NCBI GenBank assembly: GCA_017625185.1
Contig: JAGALN010000158.1
Location: 1-8,600 of the forward strand
Length of the DNA: 8,600 nt
DNA from: Clostridia bacterium
GTDB lineage: Bacteria > Bacillota > Clostridia > Monoglobales > Monoglobaceae
Direction of reading: 5' to 3'
Shown: one piece after another, positions 1 through 5,456 of the stretch
Layout of the letters: every line of letters begins with the position of its first letter
Numbering within the stretch: the stretch's first letter is position 1
Translations under genes and position numbers: made by a program
The notes under the pieces: generated by a model
Databases searched by the model: none
The model's input: only the letters and a program-made list of their open reading frames with translations
What the model was told of the DNA's origin: nothing

Positions 1-689
1 ACTCTGAAACCGACTTCGTTGCAAAGAACGAGGATTTCCAGAACTTTGTTCAGGCTATCGCTGAGGTTATTGCAGCTGAAAATCCCGCTGATGTTGAGGC
101 ACTCAAGGAAATGAAGCTGGGCGCACAGACCGTTGGCGAAGCTTTGACCGAGAAGATTGCAACCATCGGCGAGAACATGAATATCCGTCGTTTTGCAAGA
201 ATTGAGACCGCAGGTGCGTTGACCACCTACACTCACGCAGCAGGTAAGATTGGTGTTTTGATTGAAGCAGACGCTCCCAACAACGACGATGTTACCGAGT
301 GCCTGAAGAATGTTGCAATGCAGATTGCAGCGCTCAACCCCAAGTATCTGTCCGATGCAGATGTATCCGAAGAATACAAGAATCACGAGAAGGAAATCCT
401 GATTGCACAGCTGAAGAACGATCCCAAGAACGCTTCCAAGCCTGACAATATCATCGAGAAGATGATTACCGGTCGTCTGGCAAAGGAACTGAAAGAGATC
501 TGCCTGCTGGGTCAGGAATACGTTAAGGCCGAGAACAAGGAAACTGTTGCACAGTACGTAGAAGCAGTTGGTAAGAAGATCGGTGCTAGCGTTACCTTAA
601 AGCAGTTCGTTCGTTTCGAGACCGGCGAAGGTCTGGAAAAGAAGGACGAAAACTTTGCAGACGAAGTTGCAAAGATGATGGGCAACTAA
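1..689 (+). CDS. tsf: Translation elongation factor Ts, 5'-truncated by window edge
   Basis: EF-Ts is the cytoplasmic nucleotide-exchange factor that releases GDP from EF-Tu. The reading frame is open from base 3 and gives 228 visible residues before TAA. The visible part begins SETDFVAKNEDF, the conserved TDFVA segment whose Asp-Phe pair (residues 80-81 in E. coli) inserts near the Mg site of EF-Tu. About 77 N-terminal residues (UBA-like domain) therefore lie outside the window. Downstream are the two core subdomains, with FARIET and YTHAAGKIGVLIE around visible residues 64-86. The C-terminal motif FVRFETGEGLEKK is characteristic of clostridial EF-Ts. An internal ATG at 111 is not the start, because homology continues upstream of it. 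rpsB is the usual upstream partner but would be outside. The gene is closed by a strong hairpin 11 nt after the stop and converges with the - strand permease genes. Confidence 0.97.
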   Translation, partial: SETDFVAKNEDFQNFVQAIAEVIAAENPADVEALKEMKLGAQTVGEALTEKIATIGENMNIRRFARIETAGALTTYTHAAGKIGVLIEADAPNNDDVTECLKNVAMQIAALNPKYLSDADVSEEYKNHEKEILIAQLKNDPKNASKPDNIIEKMITGRLAKELKEICLLGQEYVKAENKETVAQYVEAVGKKIGASVTLKQFVRFETGEGLEKKDENFADEVAKMMGN

Positions 690-700
690 TTGTAAAACCC

Positions 701-737
701 AAAAGCCATGGATGCTATCGCAATCCATGGCTTTTTT
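701..737 (+). terminator. Intrinsic terminator of tsf, shared with the convergent permease gene
   Basis: A perfect 13-bp stem pairs 701-713 (AAAAGCCATGGAT) with 723-735 (ATCCATGGCTTTT) around a 9-nt loop, followed on the + strand by a T-rich run (TTTTTTCTTTT). This is a strong + strand terminator for tsf. Read on the - strand, the same stem is followed by TTTTGGGTTTT, a weaker but plausible U-tract, so it can also terminate the permease unit. The stop codon of the - strand permease (715-717) lies in the loop. Confidence 0.9.
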
Positions 738-1098
738 CTTTTCGCATTTGAAATCCCTTGAGAATTTCATAAACCCCAATGAGGAGCAAAAACCCACCAA
801 ACATTTTTTTCAAAAGCTCTCCCTCAAGCATTCGAGTAGCAAGAAAGGCACCTCCTGCCGCACCCAACATGCCACTATATCCAATGATGAGTGCCGTCTT
901 GACCTCCACATTTTTATTTCGAATATGGACAAACAAGGACGCCAATGCCGTTGGCAGGAAATACACCAGATTGATGCCCTGTGCCACCTGCTGGCTGACT
1001 CCCTGAAAGAAAATCAGTGCCGGAATCAGGATGGCACCACCGCCAATTCCCATCCCGCTGATGACACCGCTCAAAAGACCAATGATAATATTCAACAT
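715..1098 (-). CDS. Half-length TauE/SafE-family membrane permease (second of a pair)
   Basis: This 127-residue membrane protein matches one half of the TauE/SafE (former DUF81) family of sulfite/organosulfonate exporters and related anion permeases. About four hydrophobic segments are visible (roughly residues 2-27, 40-60, 68-90, 96-112). The family's glycine-rich first helix is present as SGMGIGGGAILIP. Full-length family members usually have about 250 residues and eight helices in two homologous halves, so this is one half. The start is ATG, with AGGAGGG 7 nt upstream. That site overlaps the TAG stop of the preceding half-gene, 12 nt away, which suggests translational coupling and a heteromeric transporter. 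The last codons (K-S-H-G-L-R-stop) are encoded in the left arm of the shared terminator hairpin. The substrate cannot be inferred; neighbours give no sulfur-metabolism context. Confidence 0.85.
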   Translation of the reverse strand: MLNIIIGLLSGVISGMGIGGGAILIPALIFFQGVSQQVAQGINLVYFLPTALASLFVHIRNKNVEVKTALIIGYSGMLGAAGGAFLATRMLEGELLKKMFGGFLLLIGVYEILKGFQMRKEKSHGLR

Positions 1099-1105
1099 CT
1101 CTTTT

Positions 1106-1112
1106 CCCTCCT
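1106..1112 (-). promoter_or_regulatory. Ribosome-binding site overlapping the upstream stop codon
   Basis: The - strand reads TAGGAGGG followed by 7 nt and ATG. The TAG stop of the first TauE half (1111-1113) merges with the AGGAGGG of the second half. A ribosome finishing the first half therefore sits on the initiation site of the second, a typical arrangement for equal production of two subunits. Confidence 0.85.
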
Positions 1113-1464
1113 ACACAATCAATTTGATGGAAGTTACGATAATTACACTGCCAAAAATAATTTTCAGCCATTGTTTGGGAATTCGCCCCAGAAGCTTCGC
1201 CCCAATTAGGCCGCCGGCAATGCCCCCCACCGTAACCGGAATCCAGATTTTCAAATTAAAATAGCCTCGGGAAAGATAAAAAAAGGTACTGACGGCAGAC
1301 AACCGGGAAATAACCGCGATGGCAGTGGCGTGTGCCTTTTTGGAGTCCATTTTCAGGAATTTTTCCATAGCAGGCACTACCACGCTCCCCCCGCCGGCAC
1401 CGAAGAGTCCGTTCAGGATACCGCTGACAAATCCAATCAAAATATGTTTCCAATATTTTTTCAA
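1111..1464 (-). CDS. Half-length TauE/SafE-family membrane permease (first of a pair)
   Basis: This 117-residue membrane protein is the other TauE/SafE half. Its first helix carries SGILNGLFGAGGGSVVVP (residues about 14-31), parallel to the SGMGIGGGAILIP of its neighbour, and three further hydrophobic segments lie near 45-62, 72-92 and 98-115. The two halves together would give the eight helices of a canonical exporter. The start codon is TTG: no in-frame ATG with a site is available, and GAGGTGG lies 4 nt upstream. This start puts a basic MKKYWKH segment on the cytoplasmic side of helix 1. The gene begins only 12 nt after the T-run of the obg terminator, so there is no space for its own promoter between the two. 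Expression probably depends on read-through or on a promoter inside obg. Confidence 0.83.
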   Translation of the reverse strand: MKKYWKHILIGFVSGILNGLFGAGGGSVVVPAMEKFLKMDSKKAHATAIAVISRLSAVSTFFYLSRGYFNLKIWIPVTVGGIAGGLIGAKLLGRIPKQWLKIIFGSVIIVTSIKLIV

Positions 1465-1468
1465 AAAA

Positions 1469-1475
1469 CCACCTC
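1469..1475 (-). promoter_or_regulatory. Ribosome-binding site supporting a TTG start
   Basis: GAGGTGG on the - strand lies 4 nt before TTG at 1464. It begins directly after the T-run of the upstream hairpin terminator, so terminator and ribosome-binding site are contiguous. Confidence 0.7.
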
Positions 1476-1512
1476 AAAAAAGAAAGACTACCAAAGGTAG
1501 TCTTTCTTTTTT
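1476..1512 (-). terminator. Intrinsic terminator after obg, within the leader of the permease pair
   Basis: A perfect 17-bp inverted repeat pairs 1476-1492 with 1496-1512 around a 3-nt loop. The core is AAAGACTACC/GGTAGTCTTT flanked by A-runs and T-runs. On the - strand the stem ends in a run of T, giving a strong terminator 15 nt downstream of the obg stop. The A/T symmetry would also allow + strand termination, although no + strand gene precedes it. Confidence 0.9.
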
Positions 1513-1527
1513 TGAGCGTTTTATTCC

Positions 1528-2805
1528 TTACTTCACAAAGTCAAATTCTACACCGTACATCCGCACGGTATCGCCCTCCTGAATTCCCTCTGCCTCCAGC
1601 TGGGCAATCACACCAAACTTAATCAGTGCCCGTTGGAAATACTGAAGGGATTCGTAATCGTCGAAGTTGGTGGAACCAACAATCTTCCGGACCCGCAAGC
1701 CCTCAACCTCGTAGGCACCATCCTCGGCAATGGTTACGGTGATGGTTTCGTCCGTTCTTGCAAGTTCGGGGTCGAACATCTCATATTCTTCCTCTGCCGC
1801 ATCCTTGGGAAGCTTGGACAGGGTTTCCCAGGTCAGGTTCAGGACCTCCTGCATTCCCTGACGGGTTGCCGCTGAGATGGGGAATACCTGATATCCACGT
1901 TCCTCCAAGGTCGCCTTAAAAATCTCATAATTGTCTTCAAAGGAGGGCAAGTCCTTTTTGTTTGCCAGAACAATCTGAGGTTTTTCCGCCAGCTTGGGAC
2001 TATAGAGCTTTAACTCATTGTTAATGGCGTCAAAGTCCTCCAAGGGGTCCCGTCCCTCGATACCGGACACATCCACAATATGAAGCAGAAGTCTTGTCCG
2101 CTCCACATGCCGCAAAAACTTATGTCCAAGTCCCACGCCCTCATGGGCACCTTCGATAATACCGGGAATATCTGCTACCACAAAGCCGCTGCCCTCACCC
2201 ATATCCACAACACCCAGGTTGGGTTGCAGGGTGGTAAAATGATAGTTGGCAATCTTGGGTCTTGCATCGCTGACAATGGACAAGAATGTGGATTTTCCCA
2301 CGTTGGGAAATCCCAGAAGTCCCACATCGGCAATCAGCTTCAGTTCCAGGGTTACCTCATGCTCCTCCCCTGGCATTCCGGACTTGGCAAATTTGGGGGT
2401 TTGTCTGGTGGCGGTGGCAAAATGGGCATTGCCCCAGCCGCCGGTACCGCCCTTTGCTGCAACAGCACGTTGTCCATCCTCTTTTAGGTCACAAATCACC
2501 AGATTGCTCTCCGCTTCCCGAATCAGGGTTCCCACCGGAACCCGGACCTCCAAATCCTGTCCATTCTTGCCGTTCCGCTTGGCATCTCTGCCGTTGCCGC
2601 CCGGCTCTGCCAGATACTTCCGCTTATAACGGAAGTCCATCAAAGTATTGATATTCTTATCTGCCACAAAGACTACATTGCCGCCACGACCTCCGTCGCC
2701 ACCGTCAGGTCCTCCCGCCGCCACATACTTCTCTCGATGAAAGGTGACTGCACCGTTGCCCCCGTCCCCTGCCTTGATATATATTTTCGCGTAATCCGAG
2801 AACAT
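1528..2805 (-). CDS. obg: Obg/CgtA GTPase (50S ribosome assembly)
   Basis: This essential P-loop GTPase binds the 50S subunit late in assembly and links ribosome maturation to (p)ppGpp, stress and replication. The 425 residues show all three domains. The glycine-rich Obg fold covers about 1-158 (KAGDGGNGAV, GGPDGGDGGRGG). The G domain holds G1 GFPNVGKST at 165-173, switch I around HFTTLQPN at 189-196, G3 DIPG at 212-215, G4 NKKD at 282-285 and G5 SAA at 311-313. The C-terminal OCT domain of Bacillota/Obg type covers about 352-425. An in-frame extension of 25 codons upstream exists but is rejected: it reads through the intergenic hairpin, while ATG at 2805 has a perfect AGGAGG 7 nt before it and gives the family N-terminus MFSDYAKIYIKAGDGG. 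It lies downstream of rplU-rpmA, as in most Bacillota, and a terminator-like hairpin separates it from rpmA. Confidence 0.98.
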   Translation of the reverse strand: MFSDYAKIYIKAGDGGNGAVTFHREKYVAAGGPDGGDGGRGGNVVFVADKNINTLMDFRYKRKYLAEPGGNGRDAKRNGKNGQDLEVRVPVGTLIREAESNLVICDLKEDGQRAVAAKGGTGGWGNAHFATATRQTPKFAKSGMPGEEHEVTLELKLIADVGLLGFPNVGKSTFLSIVSDARPKIANYHFTTLQPNLGVVDMGEGSGFVVADIPGIIEGAHEGVGLGHKFLRHVERTRLLLHIVDVSGIEGRDPLEDFDAINNELKLYSPKLAEKPQIVLANKKDLPSFEDNYEIFKATLEERGYQVFPISAATRQGMQEVLNLTWETLSKLPKDAAEEEYEMFDPELARTDETITVTIAEDGAYEVEGLRVRKIVGSTNFDDYESLQYFQRALIKFGVIAQLEAEGIQEGDTVRMYGVEFDFVK

Positions 2806-2812
2806 ATCGGCA

Positions 2813-2818
2813 CCTCCT
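2813..2818 (-). promoter_or_regulatory. Ribosome-binding site fixing the obg start
   Basis: A perfect AGGAGG on the - strand lies 7 nt upstream of the ATG at 2805. It selects the 425-residue form over the longer reading frame, which begins near 2880 and has no comparable site. Confidence 0.93.
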
Positions 2819-2845
2819 GTCAAATCATTTCCCCAAATTGGGGTG

Positions 2846-2875
2846 AAAAAAGGGACGGACTTTTGTCCGCCCCTT
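2846..2875 (-). terminator. Terminator-like hairpin between rpmA and obg (probable attenuating terminator)
   Basis: On the - strand AAGGGGCGGAC pairs with GTCCGTCCCTT around an AAAA loop: 11 positions with one G-U wobble (positions 2865-2875 with 2850-2860). The stem runs into six T. The hairpin starts 11 nt after the rpmA stop. The wobble pair would be an A-C mismatch in + strand RNA, so the element is built for the - strand. A smaller stem, CCCCA/TGGGG (2831-2843), follows before the obg ribosome-binding site. Since no promoter is visible between hairpin and obg, read-through probably sets a lower obg level than that of the two ribosomal proteins. Confidence 0.75.
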
Positions 2876-2886
2876 ATCATGCAAAA

Positions 2887-3147
2887 TTACTGAGCGATTT
2901 CGTAAACGGATACCTGCTTCTTATCCTTACCCTTACGCTCAAATTTTACTCTGCCGTCGATTAATGCGAAGAGAGTATCATCACTACCCTTGCCGACGTT
3001 GATACCGGGATGAATCTTAGTACCTCTCTGACGAACGAGAATGTTACCTGCCAGAACCGGCTGACCGTCGCCCTTCTTCACGCCAAGACGCTTGGACTCG
3101 GAATCTCTACCGTTTTTGGTACTACCCATACCTTTCTTATGAGCCAT
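2887..3147 (-). CDS. rpmA: 50S ribosomal protein L27, without the Bacillota N-terminal extension
   Basis: L27 lies at the peptidyl-transferase centre, with its flexible N-terminus reaching toward the P-site tRNA. The 86-residue sequence shows the family signature [15 protein letters not shown] at 8-22, followed by [20 protein letters not shown] at 29-48 and [10 protein letters not shown] near 56-65. The protein starts MAHKKG, so Ala-His-Lys-Lys is at the mature end. Many Bacillota encode an extra peptide of about nine residues ending in Phe-Phe that the protease Prp removes. Here an in-frame TGA stands three codons before the ATG (3154-3156), and AAGGAG is 9 nt upstream of the ATG, so no extension is encoded. 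The gene follows rplU by 39 nt, with no prp (ysxB) gene between. Confidence 0.97.
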   Translation of the reverse strand: MAHKKGMGSTKNGRDSESKRLGVKKGDGQPVLAGNILVRQRGTKIHPGINVGKGSDDTLFALIDGRVKFERKGKDKKQVSVYEIAQ

Positions 3148-3186
3148 GTTTTCTCACTCCTTCAAATTCAAGTAAAGCGCCATTAT

Positions 3187-3495
3187 TTAGGCGTTAATTG
3201 CAGTAATTTCTACCTTGGTGTAAGGCTGTCTGTGACCCTGCTTCTTGTGATAGCCCTTCTTCGGCTTATACTTGTAAACAATGATCTTCTTTGCCTTACC
3301 CTGCTTTGCAACGGTTGCGGTAACGGTTGCACCGTCTACATAAGGAGCACCAAACTTTGCGTCCTCACCGCCAACTGCCAGAACCTTATCAAAGGTTACA
3401 GTGGTACCAGCTTCAGCATCCAGCTTCTCGATAAAAACAACGTCGCCCTGCTCTACCTTATACTGCTTACCGCCGGTTTCAATGATTGCGTACAT
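3187..3495 (-). CDS. rplU: 50S ribosomal protein L21
   Basis: L21 is a 23S-rRNA-binding protein of the large subunit. The product has 102 residues, the usual family length. It begins [18 protein letters not shown], the L21 signature. The basic C-terminal part, with [20 protein letters not shown] at about 69-88 and TKVEITAI at the end, matches the conserved RNA-binding region. A 21-codon in-frame extension upstream is rejected because it would translate the structured leader. The ATG at 3495 has AGGAGGG 9 nt before it. It is the first gene of rplU-rpmA-obg, transcribed from the consensus promoter about 90-115 nt upstream. Confidence 0.98.
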   Translation of the reverse strand: MYAIIETGGKQYKVEQGDVVFIEKLDAEAGTTVTFDKVLAVGGEDAKFGAPYVDGATVTATVAKQGKAKKIIVYKYKPKKGYHKKQGHRQPYTKVEITAINA

Positions 3496-3576
3496 AATCG
3501 TAATCCCTCCTATTACCCAAGACTCGCCATCGAAGGCGTCCGTTTCCGGAACTTCCAACCTTTTCTGCGCGGTTAC
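3496..3576 (-). promoter_or_regulatory. rplU 5' leader, candidate ribosomal-protein L21 leader RNA
   Basis: The predicted transcript has about 80 untranslated nt before rplU. It contains a hairpin at 3521-3540: GAC-GCC pairs with GGC-GUC around a UUCGAU loop, with a two-base GA bulge on the 3' side. It also contains a UUCCGGAA palindrome just upstream (3544-3551). Structured autoregulatory leaders upstream of rplU are known in Bacillota (the L21 leader family). Position and structure fit that family, but I cannot confirm a match to its covariance model. Its likely role is feedback control of L21/L27 synthesis. Confidence 0.5.
3505..3511 (-). promoter_or_regulatory. Ribosome-binding site fixing the rplU start
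   Basis: AGGAGGG on the - strand lies 9 nt before the ATG at 3495. It supports the 102-residue L21 over a longer frame opening near 3558. Confidence 0.9.
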
Positions 3577-3582
3577 CGATAT

Positions 3583-3611
3583 ATTTTAACACATTGCGGA
3601 AGATTTGTCAA
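3583..3611 (-). promoter_or_regulatory. Sigma-A promoter for rplU-rpmA-obg
   Basis: On the - strand a perfect -35 TTGACA (3606-3611) is followed, after exactly 17 nt, by -10 TAAAAT (3583-3588), one base from consensus. A-rich sequence lies just upstream of the -35. Transcription is expected to start near 3576. The promoter lies 28 nt after the stop of the flavin reductase-rubredoxin gene. No hairpin terminator is visible in that gap, so the upstream operon may also read into rplU. Confidence 0.88.
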
Positions 3612-3639
3612 CAAAAATTTTCATCTTTTTTTGTTTCTT

Positions 3640-4293
3640 TTACCGCTTTTCAAACACGGATTTGGGCATCTTGCAAAGGGGACAAACCCAATCCTCGGGA
3701 AGTGCCAAAAATTCCTCCTCTGTCCCATCAAAGGCATACCCACAAACGGAGCAAACATACTTACCGCCTGCCTCCGCCGCCGGCGCATCCGCTACATAGG
3801 TAGGAGCCTTTTCCGAGGTCTTACCCTTCTTCACCTTATGATAATAGTCATAGGTCATGGGTTTTTCTTTTCCCATCTTATCCATATCCACAATCTCACC
3901 GACAAAGATGGTATGGGTCAGGACATCCACCTCTTTGATAACTCGACAAAGAATCCAGGCACAGCTCTGATCATCCAAAACAGGAAGACCCATCTCTCCT
4001 ACCTTTTTCCAGTTGCCACCCTCAAATTTATCGACATCCTTGGAGGATTGGAATCCAAACTTACCGATGGTATCCTGGGATACCTTTTCCGATAAAATGG
4101 TCAGGGTAAAATAGCCGCTTTTCCGAACTGCATCCTCGGTATAATTTTGCTTGTTCAAAGAAACTGCCATGGTCATAGGCTCTGCCGTAATCTGCATTGC
4201 CGCATTGGCAAGACATCCCACCGGACGGGTACCGTCCAGAGAACCCACCACATAAACACCGTAAGACAAATCAAATAAGGCTGTCATATCCAT
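3640..4293 (-). CDS. Flavin reductase-rubredoxin fusion (high-molecular-weight rubredoxin type)
   Basis: The product is a 217-residue two-domain redox protein. Residues about 1-155 resemble the FMN-binding flavin reductase-like family (split barrel; [16 protein letters not shown] at 21-36, [11 protein letters not shown] near 59-69). A Lys/Pro/Ala linker (about 158-176) leads to a short C-terminal rubredoxin with iron ligands Cys181, Cys184, Cys204 and Cys207 (CSVCGY and CPLC) and the hallmark LPEDWVCP. Its two Cys pairs are about 20 residues apart, versus about 30 in classical rubredoxin, as in rubrerythrin-like modules. In acetogens such fusions pass electrons from NAD(P)H to flavodiiron proteins for O2/NO removal; the same role here is inference. 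The start chosen is ATG at 4293, 9 nt after AGGAGG. A TTG two codons earlier is only 3 nt from it. It follows wecB by 38 nt, probably as last gene of that operon. No flavodiiron gene is in view. Confidence 0.9.
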   Translation of the reverse strand: MDMTALFDLSYGVYVVGSLDGTRPVGCLANAAMQITAEPMTMAVSLNKQNYTEDAVRKSGYFTLTILSEKVSQDTIGKFGFQSSKDVDKFEGGNWKKVGEMGLPVLDDQSCAWILCRVIKEVDVLTHTIFVGEIVDMDKMGKEKPMTYDYYHKVKKGKTSEKAPTYVADAPAAEAGGKYVCSVCGYAFDGTEEEFLALPEDWVCPLCKMPKSVFEKR

Positions 4294-4302
4294 TTTCAAA
4301 CT

Positions 4303-4308
4303 CCTCCT
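4303..4308 (-). promoter_or_regulatory. Ribosome-binding site deciding the start of the rubredoxin fusion
   Basis: AGGAGG on the - strand is 9 nt from ATG at 4293 but only 3 nt from TTG at 4299. The same 9-nt spacing is used by rplU, rpmA and wecB in this window, which favours the ATG. Confidence 0.75.
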
Positions 4309-4331
4309 TTATCTTTAGTTTCTCCTGTTTT

Positions 4332-5456
4332 TTATTTCTTAAACCGTTCCAGAATGGCATCTACAATCCGCTTGGATGCCAGACCGTCCCCGTAGGGGTT
4401 CACAGCCTTTGCCATCCTCTCATAAGCAGCATCGTCGTTCAGGAGTTCCTTTGCCATCTCATAGATAACCTCCTGCTTGACTCCGGCAATCTTGACGGTG
4501 CCTGCATCCACCGCTTCGGGACGCTCGGTTTCTCCACGAAGTACCAGAACCGGCTTACCCAGAGAGGGCGCCTCTTCCTGAAGTCCGCCCGAATCGGTCA
4601 GCACCATGAAACCTCGCTTAATGGCATTATGAAGCTCGTCTGCATTCACCGGTTCGATCAGCTTAACCCGATCCAGATCACCCAGGATTTCAAATGCCAC
4701 TTCCCGCACCGCCGGATTCATGTGAACAGGATAAACAACCTCGATATCCTGAAATTCCTCCACCAGCTGACGAACTGCTCTGCAAATATTCTGTAGAGGC
4801 TCACCCAAATTCTCACGACGGTGGGCGGTCATCACAATCACCCGCTTGGTGTCCCAGTTCATATTCTTTAAGGTTTCATCCTTAAAGGTGTAATCCTCCC
4901 GCACGGTGGTTTGCAGTGCATCAATGACGGTGTTTCCGGTAACGAAGATATCCTCATCCTTCACATTTTCCCGAAGAAGATTCTGCCGGTTCCGCTCGGT
5001 GGGAGAGAAGTGCATATCCGCAATCACACCGGTAATCCGCCGATTAACCTCTTCCGGGAAAGGTGCATACTTGTCAAAGGTACGAAGTCCTGCCTCCACA
5101 TGCCCTACCGCAACCTGGTTATAGAATGCAGCTAAACTTCCCACAAAGGTGGTGGAGGTATCCCCGTGTACCAGAACGATATCCGGCTTCGCATCCTTCA
5201 TCACCTGATCCAGACCCTCTAGCGAGCGACTTACGATCTCCACCAGAGTCTGGCGATCCTTCATGATATTCAAGTCATAATCCGGCTTGATATCAAAGAT
5301 TTCCAAAACCTGATCCAGCATCTGCCGATGCTGTGCCGTCACGCAGACGATGGACTCGATGGAATCGCTATGCTTTTCCAGTTCCTTAACCAGCGGCGCC
5401 ATCTTAATCGCCTCGGGACGGGTGCCAAACACAGTCATTACCTTAATTTTACTCAT
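4332..5456 (-). CDS. wecB: UDP-N-acetylglucosamine 2-epimerase (non-hydrolysing)
   Basis: This cytoplasmic enzyme interconverts UDP-GlcNAc and UDP-ManNAc, the ManNAc donor for teichoic acid linkage units and capsules (mnaA in Bacillus). The product has 374 residues, the usual length, with a GT-B-like fold. Visible motifs: GTRPEAIKMAP (11-21), HGDTSTT (97-103), EAGLRT (121-126), PEEVNRR (134-140), TAHRREN (210-216), DSGGLQEE (288-295) and RGETERPE (307-314). Asp99, Glu121, Glu135/136 and His212 correspond to the catalytic residues described for the E. coli enzyme. ATG at 5456 is chosen because GGAGG lies 9 nt upstream and the family N-terminus follows. It overlaps the end of the upstream glycosyl transferase by 8 nt (ATGAGTAA), so the two are translationally coupled. 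A 10-codon longer frame lies inside that gene and is rejected. It partners functionally with the TagO-type enzyme. Confidence 0.97.
   Translation of the reverse strand: MSKIKVMTVFGTRPEAIKMAPLVKELEKHSDSIESIVCVTAQHRQMLDQVLEIFDIKPDYDLNIMKDRQTLVEIVSRSLEGLDQVMKDAKPDIVLVHGDTSTTFVGSLAAFYNQVAVGHVEAGLRTFDKYAPFPEEVNRRITGVIADMHFSPTERNRQNLLRENVKDEDIFVTGNTVIDALQTTVREDYTFKDETLKNMNWDTKRVIVMTAHRRENLGEPLQNICRAVRQLVEEFQDIEVVYPVHMNPAVREVAFEILGDLDRVKLIEPVNADELHNAIKRGFMVLTDSGGLQEEAPSLGKPVLVLRGETERPEAVDAGTVKIAGVKQEVIYEMAKELLNDDAAYERMAKAVNPYGDGLASKRIVDAILERFKK

Noticed and set aside
712..1209. A 165-codon + strand frame starting in the tsf terminator
   Set aside because: It is antisense to the two TauE halves, which show clear membrane-protein motifs and ribosome-binding sites; the frame has low-complexity, domain-free composition.
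1513..1544. TTGACT (1539-1544) at the 3' end of obg as a promoter for the permease pair
   Set aside because: No good -10 lies at 16-18 nt; the best candidate (TAAAAC at 15 nt) is weak, and the transcript would still meet the terminator.
2818..2823. TTGACA just before the obg ribosome-binding site as a possible -35 box
   Set aside because: It lies only 12 nt from the start codon, overlaps AGGAGG, and any -10 would fall inside the coding sequence.
2806..2880. A 25-codon N-terminal extension of Obg
   Set aside because: It would translate the intergenic hairpin; AGGAGG and the conserved N-terminus fix the start at 2805.
3496..3558. A 21-codon N-terminal extension of L21
   Set aside because: It crosses the structured leader; L21 family length and AGGAGGG support the start at 3495.
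3010..4095. A 361-codon open frame on the + strand antisense to rpmA, rplU and the rubredoxin fusion
   Set aside because: It is the reverse complement of three well-identified genes plus a promoter, has no recognisable domain and no convincing ribosome-binding site.
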